This document shows, in pieces, positions 44,953 to 53,586 of a stretch of 64,000 nt of DNA. The translations under genes and the position numbers were made by a program. The notes beneath the pieces were generated by a model, which ran no database searches, was not told where the DNA came from, and worked only from the letters and a program-made list of their open reading frames with translations. Each line of letters begins with the position of its first letter. Position 1 is the stretch's first letter. Origin of the DNA: RGIG3013 sp045538935 (lineage in GTDB: Bacteria; Bacillota; Clostridia; Oscillospirales; Acutalibacteraceae); NCBI GenBank assembly GCA_045538935.1, contig JAZQEI010000006.1:62001-126000 (forward strand), read 5' to 3'.

Positions 44953-46227
44953 TTGGGCGATTATAACAGAAAAAAGCCAAAAAAAATTAATGCTAGAGCT
45001 ATAAAAAAACGTTCACATAAAAGTGGCGATTATGAAGAAATTAAAATGAGGCAAAAAAACTTTAATTCTAAAGAAACTAAAACATCGCCAAATGCTAAGT
45101 TAAAAGTTATTAATGGACGAAAGCGTCAAAAGTTTTTAAATAAAGTTAGTATTGTATTATTGGCAATAATTCTTGTCGGCGTAATTATGTTGTTATCGGC
45201 AATTTCTCCTACAGGACTTAAAGAATACATTAATAATTCGTTTGCACAAATGGCTAACGGAAAATTTCCTGCAGAAATTTCTGGTGGCAAGCTAATTGAT
45301 TTTAAAAATAATGGCGATATTTTAACCGTTTTAACTGACACAAATTTTGAAATATATAATAAATCTGGAAAACAAATTTGCACTAATCAGCATGGTATGA
45401 GTATGCCGGCAATCAAAACATCACAAGCACGAACTATTTTATATGGTATTTCTGATACTACTTATAAAATTTTCAATTATTCTGATGTTGTTTATACCGG
45501 TAAAACAAATTATGAGATATTATGTGTAGATATTTCTCGTTGCGGCGTATACGCTGTAGCTACTAGGTCAGACAGTTTTGCATCTGAGGTTGTTGTTTAT
45601 TCTAAGAAAAACGAACCTATTTTTACATGGAGTAGCGCTAAAGAACTTGTGAGTAACGTGGCGGTTTCTTCAAATGGCAAAAAATTTGTTGTATCAACTA
45701 TTTATGCTGAAAATGGCACTCTAAATAATAATGTATATATCTTCAACTATAAATCTGCTACACCAATTTATTCTTTTAAATATGAACAACCTATTTTATC
45801 AATAAACACATCGTCGCCATACGGCTTTAATGTCGTTTGCAAAGACGCTGTTGATTATATTACTTGGAGTGGCAAACAAACACAAAATAAAACAGATTTA
45901 CCAATTGATATTTTAAAACCTGTTTATGACGATTATATTGGTGTTTGTACAAGACGCGAAGGCGATAAATCTCAGAGTGATATTTTAGTTTTTACAAAGA
46001 ACGGAAAACAAAAATCTAAAATCACAGTAAACGGCAACATACAAGACTTTATGATATACAACAAGCATATTTATTGCCTTGTACAAACCGAAGTTTTGGT
46101 TTATAATTTTGATGGCCAGTTGATTAAGTCGTCAACTTGCGGATTTGGTACAAGCGGCATTTTTGTTGTAGGTAATAATGATGTTGTTTTAATAACAGAA
46201 AGCAACTTAAAGTTGTGTTCTTTTTAA
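44953..46227 (+). CDS. DUF5711 family membrane-anchored protein
   Basis: A 424-aa protein. The N-terminal 55 residues are strongly basic, followed by one membrane helix (about 65-85) and a long extracytoplasmic region of repeated beta-strand segments. This fits a beta-propeller-like fold (DUF5711). Function is unknown. The start is TTG with AAGGTGA upstream. It is followed 24 bp later by a CvpA-family gene, and the pair recurs in related Clostridia as far as I recall. Confidence 0.75.
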   Translation: MGDYNRKKPKKINARAIKKRSHKSGDYEEIKMRQKNFNSKETKTSPNAKLKVINGRKRQKFLNKVSIVLLAIILVGVIMLLSAISPTGLKEYINNSFAQMANGKFPAEISGGKLIDFKNNGDILTVLTDTNFEIYNKSGKQICTNQHGMSMPAIKTSQARTILYGISDTTYKIFNYSDVVYTGKTNYEILCVDISRCGVYAVATRSDSFASEVVVYSKKNEPIFTWSSAKELVSNVAVSSNGKKFVVSTIYAENGTLNNNVYIFNYKSATPIYSFKYEQPILSINTSSPYGFNVVCKDAVDYITWSGKQTQNKTDLPIDILKPVYDDYIGVCTRREGDKSQSDILVFTKNGKQKSKITVNGNIQDFMIYNKHIYCLVQTEVLVYNFDGQLIKSSTCGFGTSGIFVVGNNDVVLITESNLKLCSF

Positions 46228-46251
46228 AAAATTTTAAAGGAGTTTTGTTTT

Positions 46252-46944
46252 ATGGGTATTGTTTTAGATGTTATTGTTTTGGCTATAATAGTTATTACTG
46301 CTATTATTTCTGCTAAAAAGGGATTTGTAGCCACGGTTATAGAGTTTGTTGGTTTGCTTTTAGCGTTTTATTTAGCATTCACGCTCAGTACAACAGTTGC
46401 TAATTTTACATACGACAAATTTATTTCACCAACAATTAAAGAAACTGTTATTGAAGAAATTGGTGACAAAGTTGAAAGCACAGCCGATTCTGTTTGGGAT
46501 TCATTGCCTGCGATAGTTGTAAGCGGCGCTAATACTCTTGGAATTGAAAGGGAAGAAATATTTGAAGGTGTAAATAATTCCACTTTATCTACAGCCGAAG
46601 AAATTGCTAATACCGTTAGTGATAAAATTGCAAAACCTGTTATTACACTGTTTATACGTTTTATATTAGCTTTTGTTTTATTTGTTGCCTGCATATTCTT
46701 GGTAAGAGTGCTTGCGAAAATTTTAAATAAGCTCTTCACATTTAGCTTAATTGGAAAATTAAATAGATTTCTCGGTGGTGTTTTAGGCGCCGGCAAAGGT
46801 GTTATATTTGCTTGTGTTGTTGTACTATTATTATCAACAATTGCTGCGGTTACCAAAAACGGATTTTTAATATTTACTACAGAAAATATCGAGAATTCTA
46901 CTGTTTTTAAATTACTTGCTGGTTTTAACCCGTTTTATAATTAA
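46252..46944 (+). CDS. CvpA family protein
   Basis: A 230-aa membrane protein with four helices. IVLDVIVLAIIVITAIISAKKGFVATVIEFVG at the N-terminus and NKLFTFSLIGKLNRFLGGVLGAGKGVIFA match the CvpA family, named for a colicin V production gene. Its biochemical role is not well defined. AAAGGAG precedes the ATG. Confidence 0.85.
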   Translation: MGIVLDVIVLAIIVITAIISAKKGFVATVIEFVGLLLAFYLAFTLSTTVANFTYDKFISPTIKETVIEEIGDKVESTADSVWDSLPAIVVSGANTLGIEREEIFEGVNNSTLSTAEEIANTVSDKIAKPVITLFIRFILAFVLFVACIFLVRVLAKILNKLFTFSLIGKLNRFLGGVLGAGKGVIFACVVVLLLSTIAAVTKNGFLIFTTENIENSTVFKLLAGFNPFYN

Positions 46945-46958
46945 AGGACTGATAATTA

Positions 46959-47507
46959 ATGAACAAGTTTTTGACTATACCAAATATTATATCGTTAATA
47001 AGAATTATTTTAATTCCTATAATTGCAATAATGTACTTTAATTCTAATTTGCAACATCATTATGCATATACGTTGTTGCTATTACTTCTGTCGGGCATTA
47101 GCGATGTTGTAGATGGATATATTGCGAGACATTTTAATGCTGTTTCTGACGTTGGTAAGGTTTTAGATCCTATTGCCGATAAATTAACACAAGCTGTTAT
47201 TTTGTTTTGTTTGTGTATTCGCAACCAGTATATATTGCCAATGTTTATCGTTTTGTTTGTTAAAGAATTTCTAACCTTGGTTGCAGCAGCATATTTGTTA
47301 AAACATGGTACAAAACCCATTTCTGCGAAATGGTGGGGTAAACTGTCTACCGTTATGATTTATTCAACAATATTTTATTCAATAGCCGCCGATTATTTCG
47401 AAGTGTTACCACAGTCAATTCTTCTGGTTTTAATGCTTGCATCAATAATATGTATGCTTATTTCGATGATCGGCTATATGAGATTATTTTTAAATCGTAA
47501 CAAATAA
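46959..47507 (+). CDS. pgsA: CDP-diacylglycerol--glycerol-3-phosphate 3-phosphatidyltransferase
   Basis: A 182-aa membrane enzyme that commits CDP-diacylglycerol to phosphatidylglycerol. It shows IPNIISLIRIILIPI and the CDP-alcohol transferase motif DVVDGYIARHFNAVSDVGKVLDPIADK with its metal-binding Asp residues. It has several membrane helices. Confidence 0.94.
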   Translation: MNKFLTIPNIISLIRIILIPIIAIMYFNSNLQHHYAYTLLLLLLSGISDVVDGYIARHFNAVSDVGKVLDPIADKLTQAVILFCLCIRNQYILPMFIVLFVKEFLTLVAAAYLLKHGTKPISAKWWGKLSTVMIYSTIFYSIAADYFEVLPQSILLVLMLASIICMLISMIGYMRLFLNRNK

Positions 47508-47541
47508 TTAAAAGCTATTCTCTAATATAAGGAGTTATTTA

Positions 47542-49821
47542 ATGTTTAAATTATGTTCAAAGTGCAAAAAAAGGCCTGCTGTTGTCTTTTTGTCTGACCC
47601 AAGTAATCAGTCGGGTCAACCGCAAGGTCTTTGCATAAATTGTGCAAAAGAATTGGGTATTAAGCCAGTTGACGATATGCTCAAAAATATGAATTTATCA
47701 GAAGAAGATATTGAGCAGATGAATGAGCAGTTTATGGAGCTTATGGAAGTAAGCGAATCTGATGACGGTTTTGAGTTTGGCGGTGCACAAACATTTCCGT
47801 TTTTAAATAATATTTTTGGCTCTAATGATAAAAATGATGATAGTAACAACGAAAAGAGTTCTACTACCGAATCTGAAAAAGAGCCCAAAAAACAAAAGAA
47901 ACAAAAAAGATTTATTGATCAATACTGTACAAATCTAACCGAAAAAGCTAAAAACGGCAAATTAGATACTATAATAGGTAGGGAAGACGAGCTTTACCGT
48001 ACAATACAAATATTGTCGCGTAGAAGCAAAAATAACCCTTGCCTTATTGGTGAACCCGGTGTTGGTAAAACCGCAATTGCTGAAGGTTTAGCTTTAAAAA
48101 TTTCGGTTGGTGATGTACCGTCTAGACTTAAAGACAAAGAAATTTATTTATTAGATTTAACTGGACTTGTGGCAGGAACACAGTTTAGAGGTCAATTTGA
48201 AAGTCGCGTAAAGGGTCTTGTCGATGAAATTAAAAACCAGGGCAACATAATTTTATTTGTTGACGAAATTCATAACCTTGTCGGTGCCGGTGATTCTGCC
48301 GAGGGCTCTATGAATGCCGGAAATATCTTAAAACCGGCTCTTTCGCGTGGCGAAATTCAAATGATAGGTGCTACAACTTTTAAAGAATATAGAAAATATA
48401 TCGAAAAAGACGCAGCACTAGAACGTCGTTTTCAACCTGTTATTATTGAAGAGCCTTCAGTTGACGATACCATATTAATGTTGCTGGGTGTAAAAGGCTA
48501 TTATGAGGGTTATCATTCTGTTACAGTTGACGATGCACTTATAAAAAATATTGTTTTACTATCTGAACGCTATGTTACCGATAGATTTTTACCCGACAAG
48601 GCAATTGATCTGTTAGACGAAGCTTGTGCTTGTGCATCGTTAAGAAATAAAGCGGTTGACGAGCTTTATGATGTTAATAAAAAAATTGCTAACTTATCTA
48701 CAAAGCTCGAGTCGTTAGAGCAAGATTTAGATAATCCTAATTACGAAAAAATTGCATCTGCGAGGTCGGAGCTAGATAAATATAAAAAGCAGGCAGATTC
48801 TTTGTATGTACCGGCATCTAATGCTAAATTAACAGATGACGATGTTGCAAAAGTTATTGAGCTTTGGACTGGTATTCCGGCATCTAAAGTTAAAGAGAGT
48901 GATTTTAAACGCTTAAATAATTTAGAGAGTGAGATTCTTAAAAAAATCATTGGTCAAGATACGGCAGCACACGTGGTAACTTCGGCGGTCAAGCGTTCAA
49001 GAGTAAAAACATCGGCTAAGCGTAGACCGGCATCTTTTATATTTGTAGGACCTACCGGTGTCGGAAAAACAGAACTGGTTAAGGTATTATCTGAACAGTT
49101 ATTTAACACGCCGGAAACATTAATTAGGCTAGATATGTCTGAGTTTATGGAAAAGCACTCGGTATCGCGTATTATTGGCGCCCCTCCGGGATATGTTGGT
49201 TATGATGAGGCAGGCCAGTTGACCGAAAAGGTGCGCAGAAAACCATATTCTGTAATTTTATTTGATGAAATTGAAAAAGCACATCCTGACGTGCTCAATA
49301 TTTTGCTACAAATATTAGATGATGGCAGAATAACTGATGCTCAGGGAAGAATGGTTAATTTCGAAAATACCGTTATTGTTATGACTTCTAACGCCGGTAG
49401 TGACAGATCAGATAATTTACTTGGGTTTGGTAAAACCGAATCTGAAGCGTCTAAAGATAAAGCAATAAAAGCGCTTAGAGATTTCTTAAGACCCGAATTT
49501 ATAGCTAGAGTAGACGAGATAGTAGTATTTTCACCACTTAGTGTTGATTCATTAGAAAAAATTTCTGCACTTATGTTAGATGAATTGAAAGAAGCCATGC
49601 TCGAGAAAAACATAAAGGTTTCGTATACTAATTCTATTTGCAAGCATATTGCTAAAGAGTGTGAGAATTCTAAGAATGGTGCAAGAGAATTACGTAATTT
49701 TATTCGCAGAAATATTGAAGAAGTCGTTGTTAATTTAATAATTGATAATTGCGATAAAGTTATTGAATTTATAACAATCGATTATGTAGGTGAGATTAAA
49801 ATTTCATCAAATTTAGGTTAA
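47542..49821 (+). CDS. clpE: Clp ATPase with N-terminal zinc finger (ClpE-like)
   Basis: A 759-aa HSP100 unfoldase. The N-terminus has a zinc-ribbon (CSKC ... CINC, residues 4-37) and lacks the ClpC repeat domain, as in ClpE. AAA1 has GEPGVGKTAIAEGL and FVDEIHNLVGAG. AAA2 has GPTGVGKTELVKVL and LFDEIEKAHPDV. An LGF tripeptide in AAA2 could be the ClpP-docking loop. The genes ctsR and mcsAB are not nearby. Naming between ClpC and ClpE is by N-domain only. Confidence 0.88.
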   Translation: MFKLCSKCKKRPAVVFLSDPSNQSGQPQGLCINCAKELGIKPVDDMLKNMNLSEEDIEQMNEQFMELMEVSESDDGFEFGGAQTFPFLNNIFGSNDKNDDSNNEKSSTTESEKEPKKQKKQKRFIDQYCTNLTEKAKNGKLDTIIGREDELYRTIQILSRRSKNNPCLIGEPGVGKTAIAEGLALKISVGDVPSRLKDKEIYLLDLTGLVAGTQFRGQFESRVKGLVDEIKNQGNIILFVDEIHNLVGAGDSAEGSMNAGNILKPALSRGEIQMIGATTFKEYRKYIEKDAALERRFQPVIIEEPSVDDTILMLLGVKGYYEGYHSVTVDDALIKNIVLLSERYVTDRFLPDKAIDLLDEACACASLRNKAVDELYDVNKKIANLSTKLESLEQDLDNPNYEKIASARSELDKYKKQADSLYVPASNAKLTDDDVAKVIELWTGIPASKVKESDFKRLNNLESEILKKIIGQDTAAHVVTSAVKRSRVKTSAKRRPASFIFVGPTGVGKTELVKVLSEQLFNTPETLIRLDMSEFMEKHSVSRIIGAPPGYVGYDEAGQLTEKVRRKPYSVILFDEIEKAHPDVLNILLQILDDGRITDAQGRMVNFENTVIVMTSNAGSDRSDNLLGFGKTESEASKDKAIKALRDFLRPEFIARVDEIVVFSPLSVDSLEKISALMLDELKEAMLEKNIKVSYTNSICKHIAKECENSKNGARELRNFIRRNIEEVVVNLIIDNCDKVIEFITIDYVGEIKISSNLG

Positions 49822-49828
49822 AAAGGTA

Positions 49829-49871
49829 TTGACTAACGGCAAGATATATGTTAAAATGTCTCTTGCCGTTA
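49829..49871 (+). promoter_or_regulatory. tRNA promoter enclosed in an inverted repeat
   Basis: TTGACT (49829-49834), a 17-bp spacer and TAAAAT (49852-49857). A perfect 11-bp inverted repeat TAACGGCAAGA (49834-49844) / TCTTGCCGTTA (49861-49871) flanks the -10. The repeat has no T run, so it is not a normal terminator for the Clp gene. Confidence 0.75.
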
Positions 49872-49874
49872 AAT

Positions 49875-49949
49875 GCGGGTGTAGTTCAATGGCTAGAATT
49901 CCAGCCTTCCAAGCTGGCTGTGTGGGTTCGATTCCCATCACCCGCTCCA
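49875..49949 (+). tRNA. tRNA-Gly (anticodon TCC)
   Basis: Cloverleaf with acceptor GCGGGTG/CACCCGC, anticodon stem CCAGC/GCTGG with loop CTTCCAA, T-loop GGTTCGATTCC, discriminator T and encoded CCA. Confidence 0.97.
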
Positions 49950-49951
49950 AT

Positions 49952-49992
49952 TGCTCTGGCGGTCGTTTGGCGGCTAGAGCATTATATTTTTT
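49952..49992 (+). terminator. Terminator between tRNA-Gly and tRNA-Arg
   Basis: A 9-bp stem (49952-49960 with 49973-49981, core TGCTCT/AGAGCA) followed by a T-rich tail. Part of the transcripts may read through into tRNA-Arg, which has no clear promoter of its own. Confidence 0.7.
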
Positions 49993-50069
49993 GCGCTGAT
50001 AGCTCAGCTGGATAGAGCATCTGCCTTCTAAGCAGAGGGTCGGGGGTTCGAGTCCCTTTCAGCGTGCCA
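49993..50069 (+). tRNA. tRNA-Arg (anticodon TCT)
   Basis: Acceptor GCGCTGA/TCAGCGT with one G-U pair, D-arm AGCTCAGCTGGATAGAGC, anticodon stem TCTGC/GCAGA with loop CTTCTAA, T-loop GGTTCGAGTCC, discriminator G and encoded CCA. Confidence 0.97.
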
Positions 50070-50109
50070 ATAAAAGCAGTAACAATTTTGGTTATTGCTT
50101 TTATTTTTT
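50069..50109 (+). terminator. Terminator after tRNA-Arg
   Basis: A 15-bp stem (50069-50083 with 50091-50105) with one G-U pair, a 7-base loop and a T run. Confidence 0.92.
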
Positions 50110-50140
50110 GTCTAATTTATCGAAATACGATAAAAAAATA

Positions 50141-50187
50141 TTGACAAACGCAAATAATTGGGTTATTATACCATTGTAATATTACAA
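50141..50187 (+). promoter_or_regulatory. Promoter and palindromic operator of the DUF2975/HTH cassette
   Basis: TTGACA (50141-50146), a 17-bp spacer and TATTAT (50164-50169). A perfect 14-bp palindrome TTGTAATATTACAA (50174-50187) covers the predicted start site. It is a likely repressor site. Confidence 0.75.
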
Positions 50188-50211
50188 AATTCTTTTTAGG
50201 GAGGAATTTAT

Positions 50212-50685
50212 ATGTTCAAAATCCCCGTAAAATTATCAATTTGGCTTTCAGTCACCTTTACTGTAGCATTTATGTGTCTTATAATTTTTGGATCATGTAT
50301 AATGCCTCAGTTTGTAAACGGATTAATACTTATGGAAGAGGCACATGGTTATTTTGGTGACATACATCCAAATGACGAAACTTTATTGCTTGCTTGCGCT
50401 TATTGTATTCTTGCTATAGCGGCGGTTGCTGATGTGCTTTTATTTATTTTATTGATACGAGTTGGAAAAGGTGAGGTATTCACACAAAAAAGTGTAGCAA
50501 TAATACGTGCGGTGTCTTGGTGCTGTATGTTAGAATCTGTATTGTTTTTTGTTGTCGCTTTTTGCTTTGTTCTTTCGTTTATTGTGTCGATGGCAGCTTT
50601 GTTTTTAGCTATAGTCGTTAGAGTAGTTAAAAATGTTATAGAACAGGCTACAATAATAAAACAAGAAAACGACTTAACTGTATGA
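50212..50685 (+). CDS. DUF2975-like membrane protein
   Basis: A 157-aa protein with four membrane helices. The arrangement, GKGEVFTQKSVAIIRAVSWCCMLESVLFF, and the adjacent small HTH gene fit the DUF2975/YozG pair seen in Firmicutes. Function is unknown; such pairs are often thought to regulate one another. It has a strong ribosome binding site GGGAGGAA. Confidence 0.78.
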   Translation: MFKIPVKLSIWLSVTFTVAFMCLIIFGSCIMPQFVNGLILMEEAHGYFGDIHPNDETLLLACAYCILAIAAVADVLLFILLIRVGKGEVFTQKSVAIIRAVSWCCMLESVLFFVVAFCFVLSFIVSMAALFLAIVVRVVKNVIEQATIIKQENDLTV

Positions 50686-50695
50686 GGCAAAATTT

Positions 50696-50899
50696 ATGAT
50701 AATAATAAATTTAGATGTTATGATGGCAAAGCGAAAAATTTCTCTTAATGAACTTTCGCAAAAGGTTGGAATTACGCTTGCAAATTTATCAATTTTAAAA
50801 AACAACAAAGCAAAAGCAATTAGATTTTCAACATTAGATGCTATTTGCAAAGCGCTCGATTGTAAAGTGGAAGATATAATTGAATATACAAAGGATTAA
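50696..50899 (+). CDS. Small XRE-family transcriptional regulator (YozG-like)
   Basis: A 67-aa Cro/CI-type helix-turn-helix protein: MAKRKISLNELSQKVGITLANLSILKNNKAKAIRFSTLDAICKALDCKVEDII. Partner of the DUF2975 protein, 10 bp downstream. It could bind the palindrome at 50174-50187. Confidence 0.87.
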   Translation: MIIINLDVMMAKRKISLNELSQKVGITLANLSILKNNKAKAIRFSTLDAICKALDCKVEDIIEYTKD

Positions 50900-50914
50900 C
50901 TTTGGGGTGATATT

Positions 50915-52528
50915 ATGGAAGATATGAGTAATGAAATTAAAACATTAGTTACTAATGATTTATGTGTAGAACATGAAGTTGACACCCAAGATACAAAACC
51001 GGAAGATAAAATTGATGCTTCTTTAGTTTGCAATTTTAGTATATCGGAATCAGTTTATGCCTGGATATGTTTGTTTTTAGGATATGCTTTTTGCAGAGCC
51101 ATACCAATTTATGCAAATCCTCTAGGTGCCTTTATATTAATTGTCGGTATTTTTACTGTAGCAGCAATTATTATAAAATTAAATTCTGGACGTCTTTCTA
51201 TTAACTCAATAATTATAGCTATGTCGGCAATTATAGTGAATTTATCGTTAATATTATCTGCTAATAAATCGATACATACTGTTTCATTTATATTTTTTAT
51301 ATTTGCTTTTACTTATTTTATATATTCGGCGTTTAATAACAATATTGACGGTAATTTTTCTAACCTAATGCTTATTGACGTATTTAAAAGTTCGTTTGTA
51401 ATGCCATTCGCATCGTTTGGTAAGGTATTTGTTGCAATGTTTTCCAAAGGAAACAAAAATACGTATAAGTCATTTTTAAAAATAATTCTTGGATTGATTA
51501 TAACAATAATTCCTACCATTGTTGTAACATCGCTTTTATCGTTTGATAAAGATTTTGCAAATATAATTGAAAACATTTTTTCTTTTGATTTATCTAACAC
51601 ATGGGGACATATAGGCAGCCTTATACTTGGAATACCGGTAAGTATGTACATTTTTGGACTATATGTGTCGTCTGCAAATAAAAAATGTGAGTCTATTAAT
51701 AAGACAAGTTGTGAAAACTCTAATAAAAAAGCTAAGTTTTTGCCTTGCATTACTGCTTGTTCAGCGGTTGTGCCGATATTAGTTATTTATGTTATATATT
51801 TTGTTTCTCAGTTTAAATATTTCTGTTCGGCTTTTGCAAGCGTGTTGCCAGAAAACTTTAGCTATGCTGAGTATGCAAGAGCAGGTTTTTTCCAGTTACT
51901 AGCAGTAACCATAATAAACGCTCTTATAATATTGTCTTTGGTATTATTTTCAAAGCGTAATTCTAAGGTTGAAGAAATAGCATTAAAGGTAACAACCGTA
52001 TTGTTTTGTATTGCAACATTAATCTTAGTTTGCTCTGCGCTTTCTAAAATGATTATGTATATTGATATATATGGCTTAACACCAAAACGAGTATATACAT
52101 CTTGGTTTATGATTATGATATCGTTGGTTGTTGTTACGGTTATTGTTAAGCAGTTTGTACATAAATTTAAGGTTGTGCCCGTTGCAAGTATTATTTGTGT
52201 AATTATGGTTGCAGTGTTATCTTTGGTACGTGTAGATGCATTTATTGCAAAATATAATGTTGACCGATATATTAACAACACATTACCTAGTGTTGATATT
52301 GAGTTGTTAGATTCTCTTTCTGAAGATTCGATTGAGCATATGGTGAAGCTAAAAAAATATATTCAATCACAGCCAGATGGTGATTCTACAATTTTGTACA
52401 AGTCACTTGACGAAAAGCTTACACTAAAGGCAAAAGAATTTACCGCTAATAAAGAAAGCATATTTGAGTATTCGATACCTCGTTTTAAGGCTAAAAAGGC
52501 GTTAAAGAGTTCTGGATATTTTGAGTAA
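50915..52528 (+). CDS. Large polytopic membrane protein (DUF4153/DUF4173-like)
   Basis: A 537-aa protein with about ten or more membrane helices and a soluble C-terminal region of about 90 residues. The segment SLLSFDKDFANIIENIF followed by PVSMYIFGLYVSS resembles the DUF4153/DUF4173 group. Function unknown. It begins 15 bp after the HTH gene and is closed by a terminator, so the three genes form one cassette. Confidence 0.7.
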   Translation: MEDMSNEIKTLVTNDLCVEHEVDTQDTKPEDKIDASLVCNFSISESVYAWICLFLGYAFCRAIPIYANPLGAFILIVGIFTVAAIIIKLNSGRLSINSIIIAMSAIIVNLSLILSANKSIHTVSFIFFIFAFTYFIYSAFNNNIDGNFSNLMLIDVFKSSFVMPFASFGKVFVAMFSKGNKNTYKSFLKIILGLIITIIPTIVVTSLLSFDKDFANIIENIFSFDLSNTWGHIGSLILGIPVSMYIFGLYVSSANKKCESINKTSCENSNKKAKFLPCITACSAVVPILVIYVIYFVSQFKYFCSAFASVLPENFSYAEYARAGFFQLLAVTIINALIILSLVLFSKRNSKVEEIALKVTTVLFCIATLILVCSALSKMIMYIDIYGLTPKRVYTSWFMIMISLVVVTVIVKQFVHKFKVVPVASIICVIMVAVLSLVRVDAFIAKYNVDRYINNTLPSVDIELLDSLSEDSIEHMVKLKKYIQSQPDGDSTILYKSLDEKLTLKAKEFTANKESIFEYSIPRFKAKKALKSSGYFE

Positions 52529-52531
52529 AAC

Positions 52532-52564
52532 AAAAACTACCAAGTTTTTACTTGGTAGTTTTTT
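52532..52564 (+). terminator. Terminator of the DUF2975/HTH/membrane cassette
   Basis: A 13-bp stem (52532-52544 with 52551-52563, core ACTACCAAG/CTTGGTAGT) with a 6-base loop and T run. Confidence 0.93.
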
Positions 52565-52639
52565 GTGCAAAGGCTACGAAAAAGATATTTTTCGAGGTTT
52601 GCTATAAGGATTCGAACTCAAACGGGTTTTAATTTAACT

Positions 52640-53020
52640 TCAATCTTTATTTTCAAAACTTTTCTTTGCATTATCAAGTGTTGCAATGATCAAAGCACCG
52701 CAAGCACCAAGAGTCGGGGACAATCCGTTTGGAAATCCAGCGACAAATTCAACAAACATCATAACAGTTCCAAGCGATCCGCCTATCAAGAAAAAATAAT
52801 AGAAAAAGCACATTGTTTTAAAAGAGGCATTGATACTTACAACCCTATACATCAACCGAACAAAACCATATACAACAAACGGTATAATAAGAGAAAGAAT
52901 GAGAACCATTACTTTATCTTCTCTGTTGCCAAAAATCAACGCCACAGTCCAAAGAGCAAGCAAAACAATGGCATAAACAATCAATATCAGATTTTTCTTT
53001 TGAATAATTTTGTTTATCAT
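52640..53020 (-). CDS. Hypothetical small membrane protein
   Basis: A 126-aa protein with four predicted membrane helices. No family is recognised. AAGGAGAGACCGC lies just upstream of the ATG and an extended -10 promoter lies at 53063-53091, so the gene looks genuine. An AT-rich stem-loop at 52577-52594 downstream may terminate it. Confidence 0.75.
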   Translation of the reverse strand: MINKIIQKKNLILIVYAIVLLALWTVALIFGNREDKVMVLILSLIIPFVVYGFVRLMYRVVSINASFKTMCFFYYFFLIGGSLGTVMMFVEFVAGFPNGLSPTLGACGALIIATLDNAKKSFENKD

Positions 53021-53062
53021 GCGGTCTCTCCTTAAAGTTTTTGAAAATTATTTATTGAGATT

Positions 53063-53091
53063 ATTATAGCATAAAAATTCTTTGTTTGTAA
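53063..53091 (-). promoter_or_regulatory. Sigma-A promoter for the small membrane protein gene
   Basis: On the minus strand TTACAA (53091-53086), a 17-bp spacer and TATAAT (53068-53063) with an extended TGC. Confidence 0.78.
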
Positions 53092-53102
53092 ATAGTGAAG
53101 TA

Positions 53103-53365
53103 TCGGCTGCGCCGAAGAGATGTAGTGCTATCGCACAGTGATGTATTGCTCCTTCGTCGCAAAGTGATGTGATGTGTTCCGCCTCCTCACGCGCGAAGCG
53201 CAACATCATTGATGCGAAGCATCACATCATTTGCAACTTGTTGCAACATCATTTGAGGCAGCGCCTCAACCTCGTTCAGTTGTGCCGAAAATGAATAACG
53301 ATGTTCTCTCTTTGCTCGAAATGATGTTGACCTTCGGTCAAATGATGTTGTGCCTGTCGGCACAA
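53103..53365. repeat. Array of short hairpins with conserved GATGT/CATCATT spacers
   Basis: At least nine small hairpins in 263 bp, each with a different stem. Examples: TCGGC/GCCGA (53103-53115), GCGC/GCGC (53191-53201), GATGC/GCATC (53211-53223), GCAAC/GTTGC (53233-53244), GAGGC/GCCTC (53255-53267), GACC/GGTC (53329-53339), GTGCC/GGCAC (53350-53363). They are separated by AGTGATGT, then ACATCATT, then AATGATGT, so the spacer changes orientation twice. It is richer in GC than its surroundings and has no credible gene. Confidence 0.85.
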
Positions 53366-53368
53366 ATG

Positions 53369-53400
53369 AAAAAATCCAACTCTTACGAGTTGGATTTTTT
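53369..53400 (-). terminator. Terminator of the tRNA-His/tRNA-Gln unit
   Basis: A 14-bp stem (53369-53382 with 53387-53400, core TCCAACTC/GAGTTGGA), loop TTAC; on the minus strand it follows the CCA of tRNA-Gln and has a run of T. Confidence 0.88.
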
Positions 53401-53474
53401 GGCAGGGGTGGCAGGATTCGAACCTACGAATGCAGCAGTCAAAGTGCTGTGTCTTACCGCTTGACGACACCCCT
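53400..53474 (-). tRNA. tRNA-Gln (anticodon TTG)
   Basis: Minus strand: acceptor AGGGGTG/CACCCCT, anticodon stem CAGCA/TGCTG with loop CTTTGAC, T-loop GGTTCGAATCC, discriminator G and encoded CCA. Confidence 0.96.
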
Positions 53475-53494
53475 ATAGTTATTTAATTGATAAG

Positions 53495-53572
<78 letters not shown>

Positions 53573-53586
53573 ACAGAACAAGAAAT

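Noticed and set aside
52600..52650. A tRNA T-arm-like stretch (AGTTCGAATCC on the minus strand) that might be a tRNA remnant or attachment site
   Set aside because: The stem bases around the loop do not pair, there is no acceptor or anticodon arm, and no integrase is nearby.
53103..53365. CRISPR array
   Set aside because: Repeat units are palindromes of differing sequence with short spacers of constant sequence, the reverse of a CRISPR pattern, and there are no cas genes.
53231..53464. A 77-codon plus-strand open frame over the hairpin array and tRNA-Gln
   Set aside because: It runs through palindromes and antisense through a tRNA gene, has no ribosome binding site and no recognisable protein features.
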